Source: Pseudosulfitobacter pseudonitzschiae (GTDB taxonomy: Bacteria; Pseudomonadota; Alphaproteobacteria; Rhodobacterales; Rhodobacteraceae). Taken from it: a stretch of DNA of 64,000 nucleotides. Positions 48,741 through 57,452 of this stretch are shown here, one piece after another. The notes beneath the pieces are model-generated. The model saw nothing but the letters and a program-made list of their open reading frames with translations. It did not search any database and was not told where the DNA came from. The position numbers and the translations under genes are program-made. Each line of letters starts with the position of its first letter. Within the stretch, counting starts at the first letter, position 1. The DNA lies in contig NZ_CP022415.1 in NCBI RefSeq assembly GCF_002222635.1, positions 496,001-560,000 of the forward strand. The letters run 5' to 3'.

Positions 48741-49439
48741 ATGCCGGTTGAAGCCAAACTCACGGAACAGCAGATCTATGAACGGATCTGGAAATCCATT
48801 GCCGAACGCCGCCTGCCACCAGGCACCCGCCTGAAGGAAGAGCGGCTGTGCGAGATTTTCGGGGCCAGTCGCCCCCGCATTCGGCGCGCGCTTGACCAAC
48901 TGGCCCACGACGGGCTGGTGTGCCACATCCCCAATCGTGGTGCCTTCGTCTCGACGCCCTCGGTGGACGAGGCGCGCGATGTTTTCTTTACCCGCCGCGT
49001 CGTCGAACGCGGGGTGATTGAGGCGCTGAAAGAGAATGTCGACAGCAAAACGCTGGCTGCACTCAACACCCACATAGAACAGGAACGGCAGGCGCTGCGC
49101 GACGGGGATACATCGCAAACCATCCGGCTTTCGGGGGCGTTCCACATGCTTCTGGCCGAACTGGCCGCGTCGCCTTTGCTGGCGGATATCTTGCGTGACC
49201 TGGTGTCGAAAAGCACGCTGGTCACGGCTGTATTCCAGCCAAAATGCGACACCCAATGCGGGCCGGACGAACACGCATCCATCGTCGCGGCCCTGTCGCG
49301 CGGCGATTTCGATGCCGCCAAAAGCGCGATGAACACCCATCTGCTCGAAGCTGAAAGAACGCTGCACCTTGAAACATCGGGCGACGGCCAGCCGTTCCAG
49401 ACCGATGTTCTGGGCGCCGCCCTGACCGAGGAAACCTGA
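48741..49439 (+). CDS. GntR-family regulator (FCD subfamily)
   Basis: A 232-residue regulator: winged helix (IYERIWKSIAERRLPPGTRLKEERLCEIFGASRPRIRRALDQLA, where RPRI varies from the usual TPVREAL) and an FCD effector domain ending FDAAKSAMNTHLLEAERTL. The ATG at 48741 follows AAGGAGGTGAG. It is divergent from the Dpp-amidohydrolase operon and directly followed by a third amidohydrolase, so it likely senses a pathway compound. Confidence 0.93.
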   Translation: MPVEAKLTEQQIYERIWKSIAERRLPPGTRLKEERLCEIFGASRPRIRRALDQLAHDGLVCHIPNRGAFVSTPSVDEARDVFFTRRVVERGVIEALKENVDSKTLAALNTHIEQERQALRDGDTSQTIRLSGAFHMLLAELAASPLLADILRDLVSKSTLVTAVFQPKCDTQCGPDEHASIVAALSRGDFDAAKSAMNTHLLEAERTLHLETSGDGQPFQTDVLGAALTEET

Positions 49440-49440
49440 C

Positions 49441-50829
49441 GTGACCACCACTGCCATCACCGGAACCACCGCAATCACGATGGACGCCGCGCGCCGCGTC
49501 ATCGAAAACGCAACAATCGTCTATGAAGATGACCGCATCGTTGCCGTAGGCTCTGCCGCCGACGTGACCATCCCCGCAGGGGCCGAGATGATCGACGGGG
49601 CAGGGACGCTGACCTTGCCCGGCCTGATCGACAGCCACGCCCACGCAGGCCACGGGCTGACGCGCAATCTGGGGGCAGGGGCCGGTGACGCATGGTTCGA
49701 CGCCTGCGAAGACATCTACACCCGTGGTTCTACCGCCGGATTCTGGCAGGCCGAGGCACAGCTGTCGGCGCTGGAACGGCTCAAGGCGGGGATCACCACC
49801 TGCACCATGTTGCTGGGCGGCGGTGCCGACCATTACCGCACCGACACGCGCGAAGCGGGCGATTTGCACTGCGCTGCCACTCGCGAAACAGGCATCCGCA
49901 CCATGCTGGCCGCAGGTCTGAACCGCGCCCCGTTCCCCAAAACCTATCGCAGTCTCGATCTGTCGCGTGACATCTCTCTGAGCTTTGAAAACCAGCTGGC
50001 AGTTTGCGCGGAACTGGCGGAATCACACAATGATCTGCTGGGCACGGGCACGGGCGTCTGCCTGATCATGCCGGTCTACCAGCCTGACGAATTTGCCGAA
50101 AACCCCGAAACCATCCGCCGCATGTGCCGCGATGTGATGGACCTGCGCGAAAAGGCGGGGCTGCTGTTCACCCAGGACGGGCACCGCAACGGATCAATTG
50201 AACTGGCCGAAACGCTGGGCATACTTGGCCCTTGGTCCTATCTGTCCCACTCTGTCGATCTGACGACACAGGACATGCAGGCCGCCAAACGCAGCGGAAC
50301 ATCCATCGTGCACAATCCTTCGGCGATCATGTCGATCCTCGGGCGCTGCCCTGCCCCGGAACTGCGCGACATGGGCGTGAACGTGGCGCTGGGATCAGAT
50401 GCGGCGGCCCCCGACCGTGGCTATGATATGTTCCGCCATATGGCGCAATGTCTGCACTATCACCGCCGCCATTTCCGCGATCCCGAGGTGATGATGCCCA
50501 TCGACGTTCTGGAAATGTGCACAATCGACGCGGCCCGTGCCATCGGGCTTGACGGTGATCTTGGCTCGCTCGAGGTCGGCAAAAAGGCCGACATCGTGAT
50601 GCTGGACCGCGAACAGGCGCATTTCTATCCGCCGATCATGCCGCTGACAGCCGCCGCCCAATTTGCCAATGCGGGCGACGTGGATACCGTAATTGTCAAC
50701 GGAAACGTGCTGATGCGCCACCGCAAGACCAAGCTTGACGAACGCCAGATCCTCAACGCGGCGGCGCAGGAACTGACAGATGCCGTGGCGCGCTGTGATT
50801 TGGAGCATTTGCTGCAAGAGACGGCGTAA
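49441..50829 (+). CDS. Amidohydrolase, 8-oxoguanine/hydroxyatrazine deaminase-like
   Basis: A 462-residue metal-dependent hydrolase: GLIDSHAHAGHGLTRNLG (HxH), FTQDGHRNGS, LSHSVDLT and the GSDAAAPDRGYDMF Asp. The SHAHAGHGLTRN form and overall length resemble 8-oxoguanine deaminases and related triazine or guanine hydrolases. GTG start, one base after the GntR stop. It is the third amidohydrolase of the locus. Confidence 0.9.
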   Translation: MTTTAITGTTAITMDAARRVIENATIVYEDDRIVAVGSAADVTIPAGAEMIDGAGTLTLPGLIDSHAHAGHGLTRNLGAGAGDAWFDACEDIYTRGSTAGFWQAEAQLSALERLKAGITTCTMLLGGGADHYRTDTREAGDLHCAATRETGIRTMLAAGLNRAPFPKTYRSLDLSRDISLSFENQLAVCAELAESHNDLLGTGTGVCLIMPVYQPDEFAENPETIRRMCRDVMDLREKAGLLFTQDGHRNGSIELAETLGILGPWSYLSHSVDLTTQDMQAAKRSGTSIVHNPSAIMSILGRCPAPELRDMGVNVALGSDAAAPDRGYDMFRHMAQCLHYHRRHFRDPEVMMPIDVLEMCTIDAARAIGLDGDLGSLEVGKKADIVMLDREQAHFYPPIMPLTAAAQFANAGDVDTVIVNGNVLMRHRKTKLDERQILNAAAQELTDAVARCDLEHLLQETA

Positions 50830-50931
50830 CCCTGTCTTTGCGCGGTTCAAGCCGACCGCGCCCGCCGGAAACTCCGGTGCTGCCATCGATATCATCCAAT
50901 CCACATTGGGCGGGGCCGGAAGCCAAACCAA

Positions 50932-51123
50932 TTAATCACCCGCGTCACGGCGCACCGCAGACGCATCCGGTCCGACGGTAGTGTCTGCGGCTGTCTGCGC
51001 TTCGATTCCGGCGTTCAGTTCGGCACCCAGCAAGATGATCAAGGCTGAGATCCACAACCACATCAACAGAATGATCACTCCGGCCATGCTGCCAAAGGAT
51101 TCGTTGTACGCGCCAAAGTTGCT
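50932..51123 (-). pseudogene. C-terminal remnant of YihY/BrkB-family membrane protein
   Basis: The frame reads SNFGAYNESFGSMAGVIILL, then MWLWISALIILLGAELNAGIE and an acidic tail to a stop at 50932-50934. This is the last helix pair of YihY/BrkB proteins. All earlier helices are absent; at 51123 the sequence switches abruptly to the start of another gene. Confidence 0.75.
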
Positions 51124-51226
51124 GCGCGTGGGCTTTGGCGTCGTTCGACGCAGAAGATGCCATGTCTTTGGCGGCGTCTTTGACGGGCCTGTGCGCGTCC
51201 GGATTGCTGCTGTTGGCGTTCGTCAT
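51124..51226 (-). pseudogene. N-terminal stub of a small Ala/Lys-rich protein, fused out of frame to the yihY remnant
   Basis: AAGGAGT precedes the ATG at 51226, and the first 35 codons (MTNANSSNPDAHRPVKDAAK onward, then DMASSASNDAKAHAQ) look like a genuine small stress-type protein. The frame then runs through yihY DNA in the wrong frame to 50945, giving a 93-codon chimera. This is best explained by a deletion joining two neighbours. Confidence 0.6.
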
Positions 51227-51241
51227 GGTAAACTCCTTGAG

Positions 51242-51310
51242 TTAAACGATGAAGTTGAGGACCGCGAGAACAACGACGACGAGTCCGATAAGATAGAAGA
51301 TGCCGTGCAT
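51242..51310 (-). CDS. 22-residue single-helix membrane microprotein
   Basis: ATG at 51310 with GGAG seven bases before it, encoding MHGIFYLIGLVVVVLAVLNF plus two residues. The whole peptide is one transmembrane helix. Very similar tiny proteins (MHGIFYLIGL...) recur in alphaproteobacteria as unnamed proteins, to my recollection. Role unknown; it may be a bitopic regulator of a membrane complex. Confidence 0.65.
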   Translation of the reverse strand: MHGIFYLIGLVVVVLAVLNFIV

Positions 51311-51669
51311 TTGGTTTCTCCGTGTTGTTCAAATTTTTGCTACTAGGTTTCAAACAATTAGCGGGCTGGTTAAGTTCCGAGATTCATTGCCAGCCATATG
51401 GCCTTGCCGCGCAGGGGCGGTGGCAGACCCGTGCTTTGCCGCGTCCGGGCCAAGGTTGATTTGTCGGGAGTTTCAAAGGGTCAGCCGGCAAATGCGCGAG
51501 GCAAAAAGCGAGAGACGTCACCACGTGATCGGCCACGCGGCTTGACCGCGTTGCTGGTGCCTCGCGCACGTCGGATAAAGGTGTTGGATAAAGGTATCAG
51601 GACAATTCCGGCAAGCCCCGTTGACGGGTCGCGTGGCACATCACGGCAAGGTCAGCGGGCGGCTTGGGC
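51311..51669. other. Intergenic stretch, nothing recognised
   Basis: Basic low-complexity ORFs are present but lack ribosome sites and family features. It contains the promoter of the leftward microprotein gene. Confidence 0.45.
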
Positions 51670-54600
51670 CTATATGCCCTGCGCCGCGCTAAGCTCTGAT
51701 TGCAGCCGTGCCTCTTGCTCGGCCTTTGGCGTCGAAAAACGGGCCAACAGCAAATAGGCCACTGGCGTCAGGTACAGCGTCGACAGCGTGGCCATACCCA
51801 GCCCGCCCACAATGACCCAACCCAAAGCTTCGCGCGCTTCGGCACCGGCACCTGCGGAAAGGATCAGCGGGACGCCGCCCACCACGGTGGAAGTCATGGT
51901 CATCATCACCGGACGCAATCGTATGGTCGACGCCGCAAGAATCGCGCCATGCACGCTTTGCCCCTTGTCGCGTAACTGGTTGGCAAACTCGACAATCAAA
52001 ATCCCGTTCTTGGCCATGATGCCGATCAGCATCACCAGTCCGATCTGGCTGTACACATTCAGGCTTTGCCCCGTCAGCAACAGCGCGAACACAGCACAGG
52101 CCAATCCCAAGGGCACCGTTGCCATGACCACGACCGCCGAAACAAAGCTTTCGAATTGCGCGGCCAGAACCAGAAACACCACAAGAATGGCAAATCCGAA
52201 GGTCAGGAATATCCCCGAATTGGTCTGGTCCAGCGCCGCCGCCTCGGACAGTGGCACGATGCGGTTCTGCTCGGCCAGAACATCCGCGCCGATCACACGG
52301 ACCTGATCGAGTGCGTCGCCCAGTGACAGATCAGGGGTCAACCCCGCCGTCAGTTCGACCGACCGGTTTTGCCCTTCGCGGTCCAGCTCGGGGGCAACGG
52401 CGCGCTCTTCCAGCGTGACAAAGCTGGACAGGGGCACCATCTGGTTGTTGCCGGACTGCACAAAGATATTCTCCAGATCACCCGGATCGTTGACCGGATT
52501 GGAGGTGGACACCATTTTTACGTCAAAACTTTTGTCGTCGATAAAGACCGACCCCACAGTGCGCCCGTCCAGCATTGCCTGAAGAGCCTGCCCCAATCCG
52601 GTAATGTCGATGCCCAGATCGGCAGCCAATGCGCGGTCGATCTGCACAAAAAGCTGCGGCTGCGTGCGTTCGTACTCCAGTCGCACCTGTCCCATTTCGG
52701 GGATTTCGCTCAGCCGTGCGACCATGTTTTCAGCGACCTCTGACAATTGGTCATAGCTGTCGCCGGTAATCGCAAAGGCCAGCCCGCGCCCCGCGCCGCG
52801 AATACCCAGTGAGTTCGGCTGGATGGCAAAGGCGCGCACGCCGATGATGTCGCGCAGATTGCCGTTGATCTCGGCCACGATCTCTTGCTGGCTGCGGGTG
52901 CGCGCGTCCCATTTGGCCAGCGTGAACACCATGAACCCGCGGTTGTCCGCACCAAAACCGGTGATGGAAAAGACATTGGTGATCTCGCCGCGCTCTTGCA
53001 ACGGGGTCACGATGTCTTCGATCTCGCGCATCTTGGTGCGGGTATAATCCAGCGAGACGCCCTGCGGTGCCGTGATGCTCAGCAAGGCAACAGCGCGGTC
53101 CTCGGCAGGGGTCAGCTCCTGACGGATGCCGCCCGCCATCATGGCAGCGGTGGCCGCGACAAAGGCCGCAACCAGCACGATCACAAAGGGCATGGCCAAG
53201 GCACCGCGCAGCGTCACCTCATAGCCGCGCATCAGACGGTTGCCCAACCAGATCATCGGCCCGCGTGCGTTGGTATCGGGGGCTTTGGTCAGCAGGCGGC
53301 TGGCCAGAACGGGGCACAGGCTAAGCGCCACAACCGACGACAGCAACACCGCCATCGCCAATGTAAATCCGAATTCGCGGAACAGCCCGCCTGCCTGTCC
53401 GGGCAGGAACGACAACGGCACAAAGACCGCAGCAAGCGTTGCAGTGGTCGTGACAACCGCAAAAAACACCTGCGACGTTCCCTTTACCGCAGCGGCGCGT
53501 GGCCCCATACCCGCCGCGCGCTGGCGGACGATGTTTTCCAGAACCACGATGGCGTCATCCACCACCATCCCCGTTGCCAGAACCAGCGCCAGCAACGTCA
53601 GGATATTGATGGAAAACCCGACCAGATAGATCGCCGCCAATGTGCCGACCAAGGCCACCGGCAGGGTCAGTGTCGGGATCAGCGTCGCGCGAACATCGCG
53701 CAGGAACAGAAAAATCACCGCGACCACGATCGCGATCGCATAGGCCAGTGTTTTCAGCACCTCTTCGATCGAGCCGGAGATAAAAATTGCATCGTCCGAT
53801 GTCACGCGGACGGTCACGTCCGGCGGCAGGGTCTGGTTCAACTCGCCCACGACCTCGCGCACGCTTGCAGAAATCTCCAGCGTGTTCGAAGTGGCCTGCC
53901 GGATGACACCAATCCCCAGACCTTGCTGGCCGTTCGCCCGTAGCACGGTTTCCCCTGAATCCGGACCCAGCGTGACGGTCGCAACATCGCCCACCTTGAC
54001 GTTCCGCTTGATCTCCAGCGCCTCAAAGGCGGCGGCGGTGGCCACCGTGGCCGTGGTGCGCACGTTGATCGATTGGCGGTCACCGGCCAGATCGCCCGCA
54101 GGCGTGTCAAAGGCCAGATCGGCCAGCGCGCGTTGCATGTCGCCCAAGGTCAAACCACGACTGGCCAGTTTCAACTGGTCAATATCGACACGGAAAATCG
54201 GTTCGCGGTCGCCATAGATTTGCAGATCGGCCACGCCGTCAATCGAGATCAGACGGTCTTCGATGCGATCCTGCACAATGGCCGTCAACTCTTGGGGTGA
54301 ACGCCCCGCCGAGGTGACGGCAATTCGCATCACCGGCTGGGCATTTGCATCGGCTTTCACAATTTCCGGCTGGTCGGCCGTTTCGGGCAACTGGTTGACG
54401 ATCCGCGCAACCGCATCGCGCACATCCGTGGCGGCCACGTCAATATCGACGTTGTCGTTGAATTCCAACGTCACCCGCGACCGGCCGAACCGCGAGTTCG
54501 ACGAAATCGACCGCACCCCCGAAACACGCCCCACGGCACCCTCGATGCGTCCCGTCAGTTCCTGATCCACAGTTTCGGGCGATGCACCGTCAAAGCGGGT

Positions 54601-54762
54601 TGTGATGGTCACCACAGGCCGGTCCACGTTCGGAAGCTCGCGAATTTCCGCGCCGAACAGACCTGCAACGCCCGCCAGCACAATCAACGCATTCAGCACA
54701 AAGGCAAGGATTGGACGGCGCACAAACAGCGCTGTGCCAGCTGAGGGCGCGTGCGTGGTCAC
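51670..54762 (-). CDS. RND-family efflux permease (AcrB/MexB-like HAE1)
   Basis: Proton-driven inner-membrane exporter of 1030 residues with the twelve-helix, two-large-loop RND layout. Visible are FVRRPILAFVLNALIVLAG (helix 1), the proton-relay Asp pair in ATGMVVDDAIVVLENIVR (helix 4), and GIMAKNGILIVEFANQLRDKG near the end. Its start overlaps the adaptor stop (ATGA, 54759-54762). No outer-membrane factor gene is adjacent, so a shared TolC-type channel is expected. Confidence 0.95.
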   Translation of the reverse strand: MTTHAPSAGTALFVRRPILAFVLNALIVLAGVAGLFGAEIRELPNVDRPVVTITTRFDGASPETVDQELTGRIEGAVGRVSGVRSISSNSRFGRSRVTLEFNDNVDIDVAATDVRDAVARIVNQLPETADQPEIVKADANAQPVMRIAVTSAGRSPQELTAIVQDRIEDRLISIDGVADLQIYGDREPIFRVDIDQLKLASRGLTLGDMQRALADLAFDTPAGDLAGDRQSINVRTTATVATAAAFEALEIKRNVKVGDVATVTLGPDSGETVLRANGQQGLGIGVIRQATSNTLEISASVREVVGELNQTLPPDVTVRVTSDDAIFISGSIEEVLKTLAYAIAIVVAVIFLFLRDVRATLIPTLTLPVALVGTLAAIYLVGFSINILTLLALVLATGMVVDDAIVVLENIVRQRAAGMGPRAAAVKGTSQVFFAVVTTTATLAAVFVPLSFLPGQAGGLFREFGFTLAMAVLLSSVVALSLCPVLASRLLTKAPDTNARGPMIWLGNRLMRGYEVTLRGALAMPFVIVLVAAFVAATAAMMAGGIRQELTPAEDRAVALLSITAPQGVSLDYTRTKMREIEDIVTPLQERGEITNVFSITGFGADNRGFMVFTLAKWDARTRSQQEIVAEINGNLRDIIGVRAFAIQPNSLGIRGAGRGLAFAITGDSYDQLSEVAENMVARLSEIPEMGQVRLEYERTQPQLFVQIDRALAADLGIDITGLGQALQAMLDGRTVGSVFIDDKSFDVKMVSTSNPVNDPGDLENIFVQSGNNQMVPLSSFVTLEERAVAPELDREGQNRSVELTAGLTPDLSLGDALDQVRVIGADVLAEQNRIVPLSEAAALDQTNSGIFLTFGFAILVVFLVLAAQFESFVSAVVVMATVPLGLACAVFALLLTGQSLNVYSQIGLVMLIGIMAKNGILIVEFANQLRDKGQSVHGAILAASTIRLRPVMMTMTSTVVGGVPLILSAGAGAEAREALGWVIVGGLGMATLSTLYLTPVAYLLLARFSTPKAEQEARLQSELSAAQGI

Positions 54763-55931
54763 AGCGTTTCTCCGGTTGCGTCCGTTTCGGCTTTGGCGGC
54801 TTTCGCTTCATCTGTTCGGGGGCTGACGTCAACGCCGTTTCGCAGCGATTGAACGCCTTCGGTCACCACCATATCGTCGGCGGTCAACCCATCGGCGCGT
54901 ACCAGCACCGCATCGCTGGTACGCTGGGCAATCTCGACAGCGATCTGTACCGCCTTGCCCTCGCGCACTGCCCAGACAAAGGGGCCATCGCTGGACCATT
55001 GAACGGCGAGCGGCGCAATCGACAGCAGCGTTTCCCCCGGAAAGGACAGGTTGACGGAAAATGCCATACCGGCGCGCAAAAGATCCTTGTCGTTGGGCAC
55101 CCGTCCCTGCACCAACAGGGTGCGGCTGGCGCGATCCACGACGCTGTCGATCACGCTGATCTCGCCGTCCAGCACCGTATTCGGCTGGCCCAGTGGCGTC
55201 ACCTTGATCTGCTGGCCTGTCGCGATCATGCCGACAATGCGTTCGGGCACGCGAAAGTCGATCAGAATGTCCGAGCGGTCAGTGATCGTGACCAGAACAT
55301 CCTGCGCATTCACGCGGTCGCCTTCTTCAAGGTCGATAATCCCGACCCAGCCGGAAATGGGGGCCGTGATCTGGCGTTGGGACAGGTCAAATTCAGCCTG
55401 TCGCACAGCCAGTTCGGCGCTGCGCAACGCCAGTTCGGATTCGCGCAGGCGCACTTCGGTGACGGCACCAGAGGTTTCCAGTTGCGCAATGCGATTGGCC
55501 TCGGTGCTGGCGTTCTCGAATTCGATTTGCGCTTGTTCCAGCGCGATCTTTTCCGCCTCGTCCTGAAGACGTGCGATGATGGTCCCTGTCTCAACATATT
55601 GCCCCGAGGCGATGGCCAGTTCGGTGATCGTGCCCACCGCGTTCGAGCGCACAGTAACCGACCGGCGCGCGCGACCGTCGCCAATGGCGGTGATCCGGTC
55701 GGCGCGGGCCTGTTCGCCAACGCGGATGGTCACCACCGGCACGGCACCGCCACCGCGCGGCCCCCCCAGGGCTGCGGCCTGTTGGGGTTCGGGTGGCGCG
55801 ATGCCAAGCAGATCATAGACCCCCAACCGCGCCAGCAAGGGCTGGGCCGCAGGAACATAGGCGATCCAGACATACAGCCCTGCAACGAGGACAAACAGCA
55901 AGAGAACAATCTGGCGAAGCGCTTTCATCAA
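54759..55931 (-). CDS. RND efflux periplasmic adaptor (MFP)
   Basis: A 390-residue adaptor: N-terminal membrane anchor (IVLLLFVLVAGLYVWIAY), biotinyl-lipoyl halves around a coiled-coil hairpin (LEQAQIEFENASTEANRIAQLETSGAVTEVRLRESELALRSAEL), and a beta-barrel with RTLLVQGRVPNDKDLLRAGM. It bridges the RND pump to the outer-membrane channel. First gene of the two-gene operon. Confidence 0.94.
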   Translation of the reverse strand: MMKALRQIVLLLFVLVAGLYVWIAYVPAAQPLLARLGVYDLLGIAPPEPQQAAALGGPRGGGAVPVVTIRVGEQARADRITAIGDGRARRSVTVRSNAVGTITELAIASGQYVETGTIIARLQDEAEKIALEQAQIEFENASTEANRIAQLETSGAVTEVRLRESELALRSAELAVRQAEFDLSQRQITAPISGWVGIIDLEEGDRVNAQDVLVTITDRSDILIDFRVPERIVGMIATGQQIKVTPLGQPNTVLDGEISVIDSVVDRASRTLLVQGRVPNDKDLLRAGMAFSVNLSFPGETLLSIAPLAVQWSSDGPFVWAVREGKAVQIAVEIAQRTSDAVLVRADGLTADDMVVTEGVQSLRNGVDVSPRTDEAKAAKAETDATGETL

Positions 55932-56282
55932 TGATGCTTTCGTCTGGTTGCGGGCGTGAACACAATGAATGGATTTACACCTAAAAGCACGTCAAATCGC
56001 CGTGTCCGGTGTGATGCGCAAGCCTGATGCCATTTTGAGTGCACCCATAGCATCCGCGGTGGGGCAAAGGCGAACGCACTGACTACATTATCCCGCATAT
56101 CCTTGATACCACAACAAAAATTTCAGACGCACCCCTGTGTTACAGCCTGTGGAAAAAGTGATGTTTTAGTTTGCCCGCGACGCATGGACATTCCCTCGGG
56201 TGGGCGTTTATCTAATCTGCAAAGTGTCCCTGACGATCGGTCAGGCACACTTGACTGTATCTTAAATTCGGGAGGAAATATC
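55932..56282. promoter_or_regulatory. Divergent control region of the RND operon and TRAP binding protein
   Basis: About 350 bases without a gene; it must hold promoters for both directions. GGGAGGAAA at its right end is the ribosome site of the GTG-started dctP. No strong dyad was noticed. Confidence 0.4.
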
Positions 56283-57377
56283 GTGGATCGTCGTTCTTTC
56301 ATTCGTACTGCAAGCGTGTTGGGGGCAGGTGCTGCGGCATCGACGCTGGCCGCACCGGCTGTTGCCCAAGGCAATATTACATGGCGCATGGTCACAACTT
56401 GGCCAAAGAATTTTCCTGGTCTGGGCGTCGGCGCACAGCGTCTGGCCGACCGGATCACTGCCGCATCAGGTGGCCGTCTGACCGTTCAGGTCTACTCGGC
56501 TGGTGAACTGGTGCCGCCGCTGCAATCGCTGGATGCTGTCATCGACGGCACCGCCGAAATGAGCCATGGCGCCGCCTATTACTGGCAGAACAAATCCCCC
56601 GCGCTGTCGTTCTTTACCGGCGTGCCCTACGGCATGACCACGCCCGAACTGACAGCTTGGGTCCGCTTCCTTGGCGGTCAGGAAATCTGGGACGAAATCT
56701 ATGACCAGTTCGGCGTTCAGGGCTTCTTGTCGGGCAACACCGGCACACAAACCGGCGGCTGGTTCCGCGACGAGTTGACAAGCGTTGAAGACGTCAAAGG
56801 TGTCCGTTTCCGCACGCCGGGTCTTGGCGGCCGTGTCTGGGAAAAACTGGGCGCAACCGTCACCAACATGGCTGCAGGCGAGATTTTTCAGGCACTGCAA
56901 TCGGGCACGCTTGATGCGGCTGAATTCGTCGGCCCCTACAACGATCTGGCGTTGGGTTTCCATCAGGTTGCCAAAAACTACTACATGCCGTCCTTCGTTG
57001 AGTCCGGCCTTGCGACCGAACTGGTTGTCGATAAGAAGAAATATCGGGAACTGCCCGAAGACCTGCAAGCGATCATTCGCGACGTCAGTCAGGCCGAATA
57101 CGATCAGGTTTCGGCGGACTTTATCGCCAACGATCCGCGCGCATTGAAAACGCTGGTCGACGACCACGGCGTGATTGTGCGCAACTTCCCCGACGACATC
57201 ATGGAAGCGGGCGCCAAAGCGTCGGTCGAAGTGGTCGAGGAACTGCGCAACAGCGACGATCCCTTGGTCAAGAAAACCACCGAGAGCTTTATCGAGGCGC
57301 TGAACCTTGTACGGACACGCACCGAAAAGATCGACGCACCCTATGTGGCGGCACGCGAAAAGTACCTGAAATACTGA
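56283..57377 (+). CDS. dctP: TRAP transporter substrate-binding protein (TakP-like)
   Basis: A 364-residue periplasmic binding protein of the DctP family. The GTG at 56283 gives MDRRSFIRTASVLGAGAAAS, a twin-Arg-type signal, cleaved near AVAQG. The mature start ITWRMVTTWPKNFPGLG and the LDAAEFVGPYNDLALGFHQVAKNYYMP segment match the group that binds 2-oxo acids or lactate (TakP-like). It faces the convergent DctQM genes across a strong terminator, an unusual split layout for TRAP. Confidence 0.93.
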   Translation: MDRRSFIRTASVLGAGAAASTLAAPAVAQGNITWRMVTTWPKNFPGLGVGAQRLADRITAASGGRLTVQVYSAGELVPPLQSLDAVIDGTAEMSHGAAYYWQNKSPALSFFTGVPYGMTTPELTAWVRFLGGQEIWDEIYDQFGVQGFLSGNTGTQTGGWFRDELTSVEDVKGVRFRTPGLGGRVWEKLGATVTNMAAGEIFQALQSGTLDAAEFVGPYNDLALGFHQVAKNYYMPSFVESGLATELVVDKKKYRELPEDLQAIIRDVSQAEYDQVSADFIANDPRALKTLVDDHGVIVRNFPDDIMEAGAKASVEVVEELRNSDDPLVKKTTESFIEALNLVRTRTEKIDAPYVAAREKYLKY

Positions 57378-57397
57378 TCCGCGCGATCTTGCGAAAC

Positions 57398-57429
57398 AAA
57401 AAGGCCCGGTGGAAACACCGGGCCTTTTT
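57398..57429. terminator. Bidirectional terminator between dctP and dctM
   Basis: A perfect 14-pair stem AAAAAGGCCCGGTG / CACCGGGCCTTTTT with loop gaaa; the A and T runs give U-tracts in both directions, serving both convergent genes. Confidence 0.95.
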
Positions 57430-57452
57430 GCATCAAGGGTCTTGGTTCTGCG

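Noticed and set aside
51398-51757. Plus-strand ORF opposite the end of the RND gene
   Set aside because: Arg-rich shadow frame without ribosome site or family features.
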